Positions 6,630 to 15,057 are shown, numbered from the stretch's first letter. The stretch: DNA of 64,000 nucleotides from Natrinema pellirubrum DSM 15624 (GCF_000230735.2 NC_019962.1:3348001-3412000), one strand, 5' to 3'. A program made the numbers and translations. The notes: generated by a model from the letters alone, not told the origin.

Positions 6630-7793
6630 CTACTCCTCGAGTGTCGAGCCGAAGTCGACGGCAGCGGCGTCGGTCAAACAGCGATCGGTCGCCGTCTCGA
6701 GGTCGAACTCCCGGACGACCTCGCCGTCCCGGACCAGCGGCTCGAGCAGTGACTCGCCGTCGTCGGGTGCCTCGCGGTCGGCCAGCGCGACGTGGTGGCC
6801 GCCGTCGGGGGTTCGGTAAACGTCTTTGACCCCCGACAGCTTGCCGCGCTTGGAGATCGGTTCGCCCTCGATCTCGACGATATCGAGGCTGAAATCCACC
6901 GAGTCGGCACCCGTGATGTGGCTGCCGACGCCGAAGCCGTCGGCGACGTCGCGCAGGTTGCGAATCGTCTCGGGCACGAGCCCGCCGCTACAGAAGATAT
7001 CGACGTCCTCGTGGCCGCGGGCGTCGAGTTCCCAGCGGACCTCGCGGATGATGTGGCGGAAGTCGCCCCGGCGGGACCCCGTGGTATCGATCCGGACGCC
7101 GTCCAAATCGTCGCCGAGCGTCTCGGCGGCCAGCAGGCTCTCGCTTTTCTCGTCCCAGAAGGTGTCGACCAGCGCGATCCGTGGCACGTCCTCGCCGACG
7201 GCCTCGTCGAAGGCCGTCCAGGCGTCGGCCTGGTTGCCCTCGCCGAAGCAGAACATGAGCGCATGGGGCATCGTGCCGCCGGCCTCCCGGCCCAGAATCT
7301 CGCCGGCCGCGACGTGGGAGAAGCCGTCGAGTCCGGCCAGTAGCGCGGCCCGCTCGACCGTCGACGCGATCGAGGGGTGGACGTGGCGCGCACCGAAGGA
7401 AAGCACCAGCGAGTCAGGGGCGGCCACCCGTGCCTCGAGGGCAGCCGTCGCGAACCCGCTCGGTTGCGAGAGAAAGCCAAGCAGCGCGGTCTCGAGTGCG
7501 GCGAACTCGAGGTAGGGGCCCTCGATCCGGCAGACGGGGCCGCCGTCGAACAGTTGACCGTCGGGGAGCGCGTCGACGTCGACGTTACGACCCTCGAACA
7601 GCGTCGCGACGTCTTTCACGCCGGTGAAAACGTCGAACTCGCCGGTCGGGAACTGATCGGCGGTGACTTCGGCGACGACGTGTGGGTTCTTGTCCGCGTG
7701 TTCGAGCGTTGCCCGGGTCCGCTCGAAGTAGGCGTCGGTGGCTTCCCCCGCGAGAATCGCGTCCGGGGGAACGGTGCCGAACGGGTTTGACAT
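6630..7793 (-). CDS. pncB: Nicotinate phosphoribosyltransferase
   Basis: A 387-residue enzyme that joins nicotinate and phosphoribosyl pyrophosphate to give nicotinate mononucleotide in NAD salvage. Visible landmarks are the N-terminal LAGEATDAYFERT with the phosphoribosyltransferase core, FGARHVHP near residue 130, and CSGGLVPETI and GVGSHITGAD forming the phosphate-binding loops. It is the short archaeal form. A nicotinamidase-like gene lies 3.4 kb away at 11197, so both steps from nicotinamide to the mononucleotide are in this window. Confidence 0.92.
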   Translation of the reverse strand: MSNPFGTVPPDAILAGEATDAYFERTRATLEHADKNPHVVAEVTADQFPTGEFDVFTGVKDVATLFEGRNVDVDALPDGQLFDGGPVCRIEGPYLEFAALETALLGFLSQPSGFATAALEARVAAPDSLVLSFGARHVHPSIASTVERAALLAGLDGFSHVAAGEILGREAGGTMPHALMFCFGEGNQADAWTAFDEAVGEDVPRIALVDTFWDEKSESLLAAETLGDDLDGVRIDTTGSRRGDFRHIIREVRWELDARGHEDVDIFCSGGLVPETIRNLRDVADGFGVGSHITGADSVDFSLDIVEIEGEPISKRGKLSGVKDVYRTPDGGHHVALADREAPDDGESLLEPLVRDGEVVREFDLETATDRCLTDAAAVDFGSTLEE

Positions 7794-7831
7794 ATCGTCG
7801 GTTTCCCGTGGGAGACAAAAAAACTGCCCGT

Positions 7832-9292
7832 CTACGGCGTGGCGGCGGGCTCCGGCGTCCCCGGCGCCGTCGCCGAGGGCGGTCCGGTCGACAGCGGTCG
7901 GTCCGCCGCCTCGAGCGACGGCGTTGGCCGCGCGTCCGTTTCCCTAGGACGGATCGCCGCGAGTGCGTCGACGGTCGGTGCGCCGACGATCTCGACGCGG
8001 TCGTCGGTAACGGCGACGCGATACGTGCCGGCGAACGACTCGCCGTCGGGAATGCGGTATACACCGTCACCCGCGGCCCGGATTCGTTCGGCCCCGCGGT
8101 TCTCGAGGAGTCCGCGGTAGGCGTCGGCGAACTCGCGTGCGTCGGCCGAGCTGTCCCACGCGAGCCGCCAGACGTGGCCCGTCCGGTCGGTGTCGTCGGT
8201 CGCCCGGTACACCTGCAACCCGTCGCCGGCCCAGCCCGCGGTCGCCGGGTGGGTGTAGTTGTACGGCGAGTTCTCGCCAGCGCCGCTGGTGAGCGGCCGG
8301 TCGACGACGCCGTTTGCCCACAGCGTCGCGAACAGCGTCGCCTCGCCGATCGTCTCCGTCCGCGGCTCGCCGTCGTCCGAGACGGGGTCCCAGCCATCGC
8401 TCGAGCGGTCCGGCAGTTCGACGGAAACCGGCTCGGTGTCGGGATATCGCTCGGAGTGGAGCAGCTGTGCGGTACTCCGGGGCGGATCGTCGTGAGCGCG
8501 ATCGACGGCCGCCCACCCACCGCGGTCGTGGAGATCGGCGACGAACGGCGGCCCCGCGGCATAGGGGGCGTAGATCGAGAGGAAGAGCCCGGCGTTGAAC
8601 GGCCGACGGGTGAGCGCCTCGCCGCTGGCCGCCGGCGGCTGTGGGTCCGGCAGACACTGCCACGCCGCGCCACAACGGCGATCGTACCGAGCGGGAACGT
8701 AGCCCGCCTCGCCCTCGAGCAGCCCGTTCTCGGCACGTAGGCCATCGATCGTCTCGCTCTCGCGGCTGATGCCGAAGTGCTGGTCCTGTAGCGCGTGGGT
8801 CAGTTCGTGGACTAGCGTCCGCCGGTCGATACGAATCTCGTCGGCGTCGTCGGCGACGATGACGATCCGATCGTTCACGTAGTAGCCCTGAACCGAATCG
8901 GCATAGAGGTCGTCGAACGCCCGGTCGACGTCCGTCTCGCCGTCGACGAGGAAGGCACCGCGCCAGACCTCGTTTCGGAACGCCGAGCCGTTCCCGCGGG
9001 TCGCCCCTCGTTGGGCCCGGTACTCCTCGCGGGTAACGATCTCGAGGTCGACGTCGCGCTCGTACTTGCGCCCGCGAGCGACCTCGATCCGCGCCATCGA
9101 GCGGTATTTGACGGCCTCGAGTTGGGACTCGGTGAGGCCGTCGCTCGTATCGAACGAAAAGACGTCGTCGTGGGCGTAGTCGTCGACGTAGCCGAGGTCG
9201 CGATCGGTGTCGAACCCGTCGGAGGTGCCGGGCACGGCACAGCCCGAGAGGACGACGAGCGCGAGGACGGCAAACAGCCGCACTCGAGACAT
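7832..9292 (-). CDS. Hvo_1808-family surface lipoprotein with metalloprotease-like HExxH motif
   Basis: A 486-residue exported protein. The N-terminus is a signal peptide with lipobox (VLSGC), so it should be lipid-anchored at the outer face of the membrane. A mid-protein HELTHALQD motif resembles gluzincin HExxH zinc sites, followed by GEAGYVPARYDRRC. The C-terminus is rich in Pro, Thr and Ala without a membrane helix. I chose the ATG at 9292 directly before the signal peptide. It is followed upstream by a paralogue (9362-11023) on the same strand, with 69 bp between them. Proteolysis is inferred only from the motif. Confidence 0.82.
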   Translation of the reverse strand: MSRVRLFAVLALVVLSGCAVPGTSDGFDTDRDLGYVDDYAHDDVFSFDTSDGLTESQLEAVKYRSMARIEVARGRKYERDVDLEIVTREEYRAQRGATRGNGSAFRNEVWRGAFLVDGETDVDRAFDDLYADSVQGYYVNDRIVIVADDADEIRIDRRTLVHELTHALQDQHFGISRESETIDGLRAENGLLEGEAGYVPARYDRRCGAAWQCLPDPQPPAASGEALTRRPFNAGLFLSIYAPYAAGPPFVADLHDRGGWAAVDRAHDDPPRSTAQLLHSERYPDTEPVSVELPDRSSDGWDPVSDDGEPRTETIGEATLFATLWANGVVDRPLTSGAGENSPYNYTHPATAGWAGDGLQVYRATDDTDRTGHVWRLAWDSSADAREFADAYRGLLENRGAERIRAAGDGVYRIPDGESFAGTYRVAVTDDRVEIVGAPTVDALAAIRPRETDARPTPSLEAADRPLSTGPPSATAPGTPEPAATP

Positions 9293-9361
9293 AGGGTGGG
9301 TATTCGGCGACGCGATCAAAGAGCCATCGGTCGGGGAGCCGTGCTGGGACCCGCCCGAGGG

Positions 9362-11023
9362 TCAGTTCCGTCCATGACCGGCGGCGACGCGGGCGACGAC
9401 CGCCGCCAGTGCGAGCGCGATCGCCGCGACCCCGACGCCGAAGCCGGGAACGGTCTCAGCACCCTCATCGAGGGTCAGGAGTTCATCGTCGCCCGCCGGC
9501 GCGGCACCGGCCTCGACGTTCGGCAGTTCCGCGACCGACGGCGCGCGGACGATCGTCACCGTTCGGCCGTCGCGCTCGAGGTAGTACGCACCGGCGTAGC
9601 CGCCGTCCTCGATGACGGCGGTATCACGCCGGTCCTCGACCGATTCCGCACCGTGAGTCGAGAGTAACTGACTGTAGGCGTCGACGAACTGCTCGGTGTC
9701 GCCGTCCGTCTCCCACTGTGTCCGCCAGACGTAGCCGGCGTCGCCGGCCGCACCGGGGCCGCTCGCGGCGTCGGCGCCGTCGTTCGTGTAGACGACCAGT
9801 TCGTCGCCGGCCCAGCCGTCGGTGGCCGGCTGGTCGTAGTCGTACTCCCCGGTGCCGCCCCGGAAGAAGTCGTCGGCGCTGATCACCGACTCGCGGTTCC
9901 GATCGACCGTGTCGGCGGCGAACATCGCAACCATCCCCGCCTCGCCGACGGTGTCGTTTGCCACCTCACCGTCGATCCTGAGCTGTCGCCAGTCCTCGCT
10001 CGAGCGATCCGGCACCGAGACGGTCGCCGGTTCGCGGTCGGAACCGGGATGAATCACCGCCGAGGTGGTCGTCGGCGGGTCGTCGTAGGCGGCGTTGACT
10101 GCGGACCAGCCCGGCCCCTGCTCGCGCAGGTGATCGACGTAGTTGGGGCCGTCGCTGTAGGGCTGGTAGATACTGAAGTAGATCCCCCAGTTGACGTCGC
10201 CGACGCCGCCCTGCCCACCACTTCCGCTGGGCGTGAGACAGTCCCAGTCGGTACGACACCGACGCTCGTACTCGTTTTCGACATGGCTAGCGTCGCCCTC
10301 GACGAGGCCGCTCATCCCGGTATCGCTGTCTTGGGTCGTCCCCTCAAGCGACGCAAGGTCGAACCGCTGATCCTGCAAGGCGTGGACGAGTTCGTGACCG
10401 AGCGTGAGTTCGTCTAACTCCGGCGTCTCGGGGTTGTTCGAGACGATGACGATCTCGTCGGTTTCGGGGTCGTAGTAGCCGGCGACGGAACCGCCGTAGA
10501 CCGACTTCGTCGAGTTCATCGCGTCGGTGTCCCGGTCGACCATAAACAGCGCCTCGTACCCGACGTTGCCCTCGAGACGGTCGGCGTCGGTGACATTGGC
10601 AAACCGGTCGTCGTTGGTTTCCTGGTACTCCGAGCGGGTGACGACATCGACATCGACGCCGTCCTCGAAGGTCAGGTTCCGGATGCGCTCGACGCGGGCC
10701 ATCGACCGGTAGACGACGGCGTCGAGTTCGGACTCGTCGACGACGGCGTCACTGCGGTCGTCGACCGGCAGGTCGTCGTCGTACCAGTAGCCCTCGACGT
10801 AGCCGACGGTGTCCTCGGTCGAGGGGTCGGCGGGGCGGTCTGCCTGCGGTTCCGTCGCCGCGCTCGCGACCGGCTCGATAGCGGGCGCTGCGTCGACGGT
10901 GGTACTCGACTCAGCGGTCGGGGTCGTCGCCACGACCGGCCCGGCGACCCCGCCGGTTACAAGCACTGCGGCGAAGACGACTGCGAGAAGGGCGACGGAC
11001 GAACGGGAAGAAATCGATTTCAT
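9362..11023 (-). CDS. Hvo_1808-family surface protein with PGF-CTERM anchor
   Basis: A 553-residue paralogue of the downstream lipoprotein. It has an N-terminal signal peptide (MKSISSRSSVALLAVV), a conserved core with HELVHALQD, and a C-terminal VPGFGVGVAAIALALAAVVA followed by basic residues: the PGF-CTERM tripartite signal recognised by archaeosortase A, which leads to lipid attachment at the C-terminus. So the two neighbours share one fold but are anchored from opposite ends. The start at 11023 is the ATG just before the signal peptide; the 15 extra upstream codons are unlikely to be used. Confidence 0.83.
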   Translation of the reverse strand: MKSISSRSSVALLAVVFAAVLVTGGVAGPVVATTPTAESSTTVDAAPAIEPVASAATEPQADRPADPSTEDTVGYVEGYWYDDDLPVDDRSDAVVDESELDAVVYRSMARVERIRNLTFEDGVDVDVVTRSEYQETNDDRFANVTDADRLEGNVGYEALFMVDRDTDAMNSTKSVYGGSVAGYYDPETDEIVIVSNNPETPELDELTLGHELVHALQDQRFDLASLEGTTQDSDTGMSGLVEGDASHVENEYERRCRTDWDCLTPSGSGGQGGVGDVNWGIYFSIYQPYSDGPNYVDHLREQGPGWSAVNAAYDDPPTTTSAVIHPGSDREPATVSVPDRSSEDWRQLRIDGEVANDTVGEAGMVAMFAADTVDRNRESVISADDFFRGGTGEYDYDQPATDGWAGDELVVYTNDGADAASGPGAAGDAGYVWRTQWETDGDTEQFVDAYSQLLSTHGAESVEDRRDTAVIEDGGYAGAYYLERDGRTVTIVRAPSVAELPNVEAGAAPAGDDELLTLDEGAETVPGFGVGVAAIALALAAVVARVAAGHGRN

Positions 11024-11196
11024 ACGATGTGATAGGTATCCGTTGGAACAGGAGTGTAAAAAGAACAATGGTTACGCCGCGCGTTCACCGATACGGGCGG
11101 CCATATCGGTGTCGCATGCGGCGAGTCGACGATCGACTCGAGCGCTCCTTCGGAGCCGGCGCGAACGTTTTGACGATCCCGTCCGTACCGTCGGAC

Positions 11197-11769
11197 ATGC
11201 AACTCGAGCCGGAGCGCACGGCGGTGGTGGTCGTCGACATGCAAAACGGGTTCTGTCATCCGGACGGCTCGCTGTACGCGCCGGGCAGCGAGGCAGTCAT
11301 CGAACCGATCGCCGACTTGCTCGAGCGCGCTCGCGAGGCCGGGACGCAGGTGATCTTCACACGCGACGTCCACCCGCCGGAACAGTTCGACGACGCCCAC
11401 TACTACGACGAGTTCGACCAGTGGGGCGAACACGTCCTCGAGGGCTCGTGGGAGGCCGAGATCGTCGACGGGCTGCCCGTCGAAGACGGGGACCACGTGA
11501 TCGAGAAACACACCTACGACGCCTTTTACAACACCGAACTCGAGGGGTGGCTGAACGCCCGCGGGATCGAGGATCTGGTGATCTGTGGGACCCTCGCGAA
11601 CGTCTGTGTCCTCCACACCGGCGGCAGCGCGGGGTTGCGGGACTTCCGGCCGATCATGCTCGAGGACTGCATCGGCGCGATCGAGGACGACCACCGCGAG
11701 TACGCCCTCGATCACGCCGCGTGGCTGTTCGGCGAGGTCGAACCGAGCGCGGAGATCGCGTTCGCGTAA
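11197..11769 (+). CDS. pncA: Nicotinamidase-like isochorismatase-family hydrolase
   Basis: A 190-residue cysteine hydrolase. The catalytic triad of the family is visible: Asp in VVVVDMQNGF, Lys in EKHTYDAF and Cys in GTLANVCVLHTG, with a possible metal site around TRDVHPPEQ. Nicotinamidases turn nicotinamide into nicotinate. The ATG at 11197 is chosen because an in-frame upstream extension is basic and unlike the family, and GTTTTGA lies about 30 bp upstream. The nearby pncB and nad genes support the nicotinamidase role, though other amidase substrates are possible. Confidence 0.8.
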   Translation: MQLEPERTAVVVVDMQNGFCHPDGSLYAPGSEAVIEPIADLLERAREAGTQVIFTRDVHPPEQFDDAHYYDEFDQWGEHVLEGSWEAEIVDGLPVEDGDHVIEKHTYDAFYNTELEGWLNARGIEDLVICGTLANVCVLHTGGSAGLRDFRPIMLEDCIGAIEDDHREYALDHAAWLFGEVEPSAEIAFA

Positions 11770-11802
11770 CCGCCCGTCGATGGTTGCTCGCTCGGCCCCT
11801 GC

Positions 11803-11809
11803 CTTTTCA
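11803..11809 (+). promoter_or_regulatory. TATA-like box of micro-operon copy 1
   Basis: CTTTTCA is centred about 28 bp before the ATG of the 26-residue ORF at 11834, the spacing expected for a leaderless haloarchaeal transcript. Confidence 0.4.
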
Positions 11810-11833
11810 CGGCCGTCGGTCCAAGGGTCGGCT

Positions 11834-11914
11834 ATGGACTCCGGTCGATCACGACTCGACGACGAAGCGAACGGTCCGCGCCTCGAGTCGGCGACGGGCG
11901 GTGATCGCACATGA
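11834..11914 (+). CDS. 26-residue ORF, first gene of micro-operon copy 1
   Basis: ATG GAC TCC ... ACA TGA encodes 26 hydrophilic residues beginning MDSGRSRLDDEANG. Its TGA overlaps the ATG of the following 54-residue membrane protein by the four bases ATGA, and a TATA-like box lies 28 bp upstream, so the transcript probably begins at this ATG. The same arrangement, with the same length of exactly 26 codons, is found 365 bp further on. It may be a real micro-protein or a leader that couples translation to the membrane protein. No family recognised. Confidence 0.5.
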   Translation: MDSGRSRLDDEANGPRLESATGGDRT

Positions 11915-12075
11915 ACCGGCGGCGACTGCGTCCGCTGTATCTGGTCGGTATCGCGCTCAACGCGATCGCGTTCAGCTATGCGGTCACGAACGGTACGTGG
12001 CTGTACGCCGGCGCGTTCGCCCTCGTCGCGGGCTATCTCGTCGTTCGGCTGCGGATGGTATCCACCGACGGCTGA
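11911..12075 (+). CDS. 54-residue two-helix membrane protein, copy 1
   Basis: A small protein starting MNRRRLRPLYLVGIALNAIA with two predicted helices (about residues 8-26 and 29-46) and ending RLRMVSTDG. The cytoplasmic-looking N-terminus is very basic. It is a clear paralogue of the protein at 12276-12440: both have MN(R/E)RRL, P(L/V)YL(V/L)G, a second helix ending RLR and a short acidic tail, and both are 54 residues long. Translationally coupled to the preceding 26-codon ORF. Function unknown. Confidence 0.72.
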   Translation: MNRRRLRPLYLVGIALNAIAFSYAVTNGTWLYAGAFALVAGYLVVRLRMVSTDG

Positions 12076-12167
12076 GTCGCTGCGCCGCCGATACTCGAGG
12101 ACTGCCACCGACGGGGACACGTCGCTCGCGAGAGCGGAACGCTCGGCCGACGGGTGCCGGTCCGCAG

Positions 12168-12176
12168 ATGTTTACC
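12168..12176 (+). promoter_or_regulatory. TATA-like box of micro-operon copy 2
   Basis: ATGTTTACC is centred about 27 bp upstream of the ATG at 12199. Its spacing matches copy 1, although the surrounding bases differ, so both units seem to keep their own promoter. Confidence 0.45.
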
Positions 12177-12198
12177 CCCGTCAGTCGAACGAACGGGT

Positions 12199-12279
12199 AT
12201 GAGCGGGGTTCGATCGGTACGTGTGGTGGTCGACGATAACTCGAGCGACGGATCGACGATGGAGGGACCGTCCGAATGA
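12199..12279 (+). CDS. 26-residue ORF, first gene of micro-operon copy 2
   Basis: Encodes 26 residues beginning MSGVRSVRVVVDDNSSDG and, as in copy 1, its TGA overlaps the next ATG in ATGA. Sequence identity to the copy 1 peptide is weak (shared SG.RS start and Asp/Ser-rich body), while length, promoter spacing and stop-start overlap are conserved. That pattern suggests selection for the arrangement, with a relaxed peptide sequence. Confidence 0.5.
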   Translation: MSGVRSVRVVVDDNSSDGSTMEGPSE

Positions 12280-12440
12280 ACGAACGGCGGTTACTGCCGG
12301 TGTACCTGCTCGGTGCCGCCGGTAGCGCGTACGTGTTCTGGTACTACGTCTCGGCGAGTGCGTTTCTGCCCGCGCTCGTCTTCGGGCTCGTTACCGCGGC
12401 GTTCGTGGCTCGATTGCGGATACTGACCGCCGACTCGTAG
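12276..12440 (+). CDS. 54-residue two-helix membrane protein, copy 2
   Basis: Starts MNERRLLPVYLLGAAGSAYV, has two predicted membrane helices (about residues 7-25 and 29-46) and ends RLRILTADS. Paralogue of 11911-12075 with the same length and topology. It starts within the stop of the 26-codon ORF. No recognised family; possible roles include a partner subunit of a larger membrane complex or a membrane stress peptide, neither of which the sequence can settle. Confidence 0.72.
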   Translation: MNERRLLPVYLLGAAGSAYVFWYYVSASAFLPALVFGLVTAAFVARLRILTADS

Positions 12441-12511
12441 ACGACGCCGATCGGTGACCGACGGAGAGCGAGAACGAGGCGGAGCCGCGACGAGCGCGGC
12501 CGTGACCGCGA

Positions 12512-13003
12512 TTAGTCGCCCCGGAAGACCCGATACGCGCCCTGCCCGATCGCGACCTCGTGGGTTTCCCCGTCGGGCGTCGTACTCTCGACGACGATCT
12601 CGCTGACGCCGACGCTGCCGCCGACTCGGACGACGTCCGCCGTCGCCACGAGATCCCCCGTCGCCGGTCGGAGATAGTTGAGGTTCAGATTGATGGTCGC
12701 GATCCGCGCGCTGAAGGGATCGTCCATGGCCGTCCGCAGACAGAGACCGCCGACGGTATCGATCAGCGTCGCGGCAACGCCGCCGTGCATGTCCGCCCGT
12801 TCGTCGTCGGCGGCGGTGGGCCGCGTGTTCGTCAGTTTCTCGTCGTAGGGGATCGACATCGTCATCGTGCCGTCGCCGACGTGATCGATGCTCGTCCCGA
12901 GCCACGAGAGGAACTCCTGGTTCTCGTCGAGGAAGTGTTGCAGCATGCTCTCGCGATCGTCGAACTCCTCGAGCATGGCCTCCGTCGGGGTGTCCTCAGT
13001 CAT
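12512..13003 (-). CDS. PaaI-type hotdog-fold thioesterase
   Basis: A 163-residue single hotdog domain protein. The characteristic block ADMHGGVAATLIDTVGGLC contains the HGG(V)xxxLID motif of PaaI/YdiI thioesterases, which hydrolyse acyl- or aryl-CoA thioesters. The in-frame sequence upstream of the ATG at 13003 is Arg/Pro-rich and not part of the protein. Substrate unknown; no fatty-acid or phenylacetate genes adjoin. Confidence 0.85.
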   Translation of the reverse strand: MTEDTPTEAMLEEFDDRESMLQHFLDENQEFLSWLGTSIDHVGDGTMTMSIPYDEKLTNTRPTAADDERADMHGGVAATLIDTVGGLCLRTAMDDPFSARIATINLNLNYLRPATGDLVATADVVRVGGSVGVSEIVVESTTPDGETHEVAIGQGAYRVFRGD

Positions 13004-13101
13004 AGCCGCCCGTCTCTCGGCGACGCTCTTGACAGCTACGTTTCTAGTCGTTCCCGTTGTCCGCCGTTGGTTCGCGGACCGCGGTCCGGGACAGGCATCG
13101 A

Positions 13102-13995
13102 TCAGCGCTCGTCGCTCGAGCGGACCCGCACGCGAACGTTCGTGCCGACTTCGAAGCGGCGATCGGGACAGATCAGTTTCGCACCGAACGCGCCGTCGCG
13201 GGCACAGAACAGCGACACCCCGGTGATCGGCTCGCCGTTCGCGGTGACGGTCACGTCGTCCCACGCGATCGTCCGCCTGGTCGCGACGCCGAGTCGGTCG
13301 CCGTTCAGCGAGACGACCGTCTCGGCCGGGTCGTCGACCTCGAGGGACTCGCCGCCCTCGAGCAGTCCGCCGCCGTCGTAGTGGGGGAGCCCGCCGTCTA
13401 TGACGCCGCCGTCGTCGGCCCGGACGCCGGCGAATTCCGCGCCGGGGTTCGGATGCGCCGGCGAATCGAGGACCGCGTAGGTCTCCCCCGTCGAGACGAC
13501 CCGGCCGGTGCCGTCCCACTCGAGGGGCCGGACCGACACCCCGAGTTCGAGCGGGAGCGAGCCCGACGCCCGGTAGGGGTTCTGGTCCGGCTCCCGGACG
13601 CCGACGTGGAGGTGGTTGTCGACCCACGGCGCGAAAAAGCCCGCGCGGACGAGTCGCCCCAGCGAGTCGCCACGCGCCACGCGGTCGCCGGCCGCGACCG
13701 CGGGCTCGACGTGCAGGATCCGGACTGTGTGGCCAGCCAGCGGGCTCGAGGCCGCTGGCTCGAGCAGGATCAGGTAGTCGTGGTCGGGCGCGTAGGGTTT
13801 CGGCGGCGCGCGGACGGTGCGGGTCTCCCGGACGGTGCCGGCGACCGGGCTCGGCGCGGCGGTCGTCCGCCCGTCGGCGAGCGTCCCGGGATAGAGATCG
13901 ATCGCACAGCCGCCGTCGTGGGCGGGATAGGGCGAGTTGTACAGCGAGAAGCGCTCGTACTGGGCCAGGACTGCTTCGGGGAGCGTAACGGCCAT
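13102..13995 (-). CDS. M23-like (LytM/duplicated hybrid motif) protein
   Basis: A 297-residue protein whose first half looks like an M23 metallopeptidase domain: PAHDGGCAIDL supplies a His...Asp pair near residues 26-33, SPVAGTV is the typical biotin/lipoyl-like strand, and NHLHVGV near residue 125 matches the HxH motif. The second half (after about residue 150) is all-beta and unassigned. There is no signal peptide, and archaea lack murein, so the usual substrate is absent; it may be an intracellular protein using the fold otherwise. Divergent from the lipoate ligase-like gene by 57 bp. Confidence 0.6.
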   Translation of the reverse strand: MAVTLPEAVLAQYERFSLYNSPYPAHDGGCAIDLYPGTLADGRTTAAPSPVAGTVRETRTVRAPPKPYAPDHDYLILLEPAASSPLAGHTVRILHVEPAVAAGDRVARGDSLGRLVRAGFFAPWVDNHLHVGVREPDQNPYRASGSLPLELGVSVRPLEWDGTGRVVSTGETYAVLDSPAHPNPGAEFAGVRADDGGVIDGGLPHYDGGGLLEGGESLEVDDPAETVVSLNGDRLGVATRRTIAWDDVTVTANGEPITGVSLFCARDGAFGAKLICPDRRFEVGTNVRVRVRSSDER

Positions 13996-14052
13996 CGGTC
14001 GTCCGACGCTGGGTGGCGTGACCGTTTAGACCCACCGAGTCGAACGGCCGAT

Positions 14053-14760
14053 ATGCGCGTGCTTCGTGGACGGGCCGATTCGATCCCCGCCGATCGCGAC
14101 GCGACCCGACGACTGCTCTCGAGCGCCGCCGACGGTGAACCCGCCGTCCGGGTCTGGGTCCCTCACCGACAGGTCGCGTTCGGCCGCCGGGACGCCGAAC
14201 TCGAGGGGTACGACCGCGCCCGCGAGGCGGCCGACGAACGGGGGTTCCCGCCGATCGAGCGGTCGGTCGGCGGGCGGGCGGTCGCCTACGACGGCGAGAC
14301 GACGCTTGCCTTTGCCCGTGCGGAGCCGGTCGCGGAGTATCGGCAGGGGACAACCGACCGCTACGAGCGCGTCACGGCCGCCGTCGAGCGCACGCTCGAG
14401 GGACTGGGCCCCTCGCCGGTCAGGGGCGAGCCCGAAGACGCGTTCTGTCCGGGGACCCACTCGCTGTCGGCCGAGGACAGAGACGGGCAGCGACGGAAGG
14501 TCGTCGGCATCGCCCAGCGGGTCCGGCAGGACGCCGCGCTCGTCGCTGGCGTCGTCCTCGTCGCGAACCGGGAAGGACTCGCAGACGTTCTCGAGGAAGT
14601 CTACGGCACGCTCGGGCTCTCGCTCGAGCCGGCGTCGGTCGGCTCAGTCGCGGACGCGGACGGCCCGGCCGATCCAGCGCCCGTGCGCCGGGCGCTCGAG
14701 GACGAACTGGTCGGCGACGCGACTGTCGGTTCGATCGACGACGCGGAGTCGGAGCCGTGA
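14053..14760 (+). CDS. Lipoate-protein ligase A-like (BPL/LplA/LipB) family protein
   Basis: A 235-residue protein with the cofactor-ligase fold: VWVPHRQVAFGRRD, then RSVGGRAVAYDGETTLAFA (the GG(R)AV.H/Y loop that binds the adenylated cofactor) and FCPGTHSLSA....RKVVGIAQRVRQDAALV, where the conserved lysine of KxxGxAQR is seen. Members attach or transfer lipoate or octanoate to E2/GcvH lysines. No lipoylated subunit gene lies nearby, so the partner is unknown. The ATG at 14053 is preceded by a TTTAGA box about 28 bp upstream. Confidence 0.8.
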   Translation: MRVLRGRADSIPADRDATRRLLSSAADGEPAVRVWVPHRQVAFGRRDAELEGYDRAREAADERGFPPIERSVGGRAVAYDGETTLAFARAEPVAEYRQGTTDRYERVTAAVERTLEGLGPSPVRGEPEDAFCPGTHSLSAEDRDGQRRKVVGIAQRVRQDAALVAGVVLVANREGLADVLEEVYGTLGLSLEPASVGSVADADGPADPAPVRRALEDELVGDATVGSIDDAESEP

Positions 14761-14787
14761 CGCAACGAGTCGGCCGCTCGCGTCGGG

Positions 14788-15057
14788 CTACGGTTTCAGC
14801 GGGAGTTCCCCCCAGCCGTCGTTTCGCATGAACTCGCGGTTCCGTTCGGGCCAGGCCAGGAGTCGCTCCCTGAGCGGGTCCCCGTCGGCCGTCTCCGGGT
14901 CGGGACCGCCCAGCTTGGCGAGCAACGTCAGGACGGCCCAGCCGCCGTAGCCGACCACGACCGTCACGCCGGTCAGGACGACGATCGAAACGGCGAGTTC
15001 ACCCAATCGTTTCGGGAACGGTTTGCGATCGCGCCCCGAGTCGTCGCGGGCGGACAT
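14788..15057 (-). CDS. Small single-helix membrane protein
   Basis: An 89-residue protein with a basic N-terminus (MSARDDSGRDRKPFPKRL), one or two predicted membrane spans within residues 18-47 and an acidic, Trp-containing C-terminus (WGELPLKP). Converges on the LplA-like gene. No function recognised. Confidence 0.6.
   Translation of the reverse strand: MSARDDSGRDRKPFPKRLGELAVSIVVLTGVTVVVGYGGWAVLTLLAKLGGPDPETADGDPLRERLLAWPERNREFMRNDGWGELPLKP

Noticed and set aside
12512-14353. A 613-codon minus-strand frame covering the thioesterase
   Set aside because: Only the last 163 codons are protein-like; the rest is an Arg/Pro-rich shadow of the M23-like and LplA-like genes.
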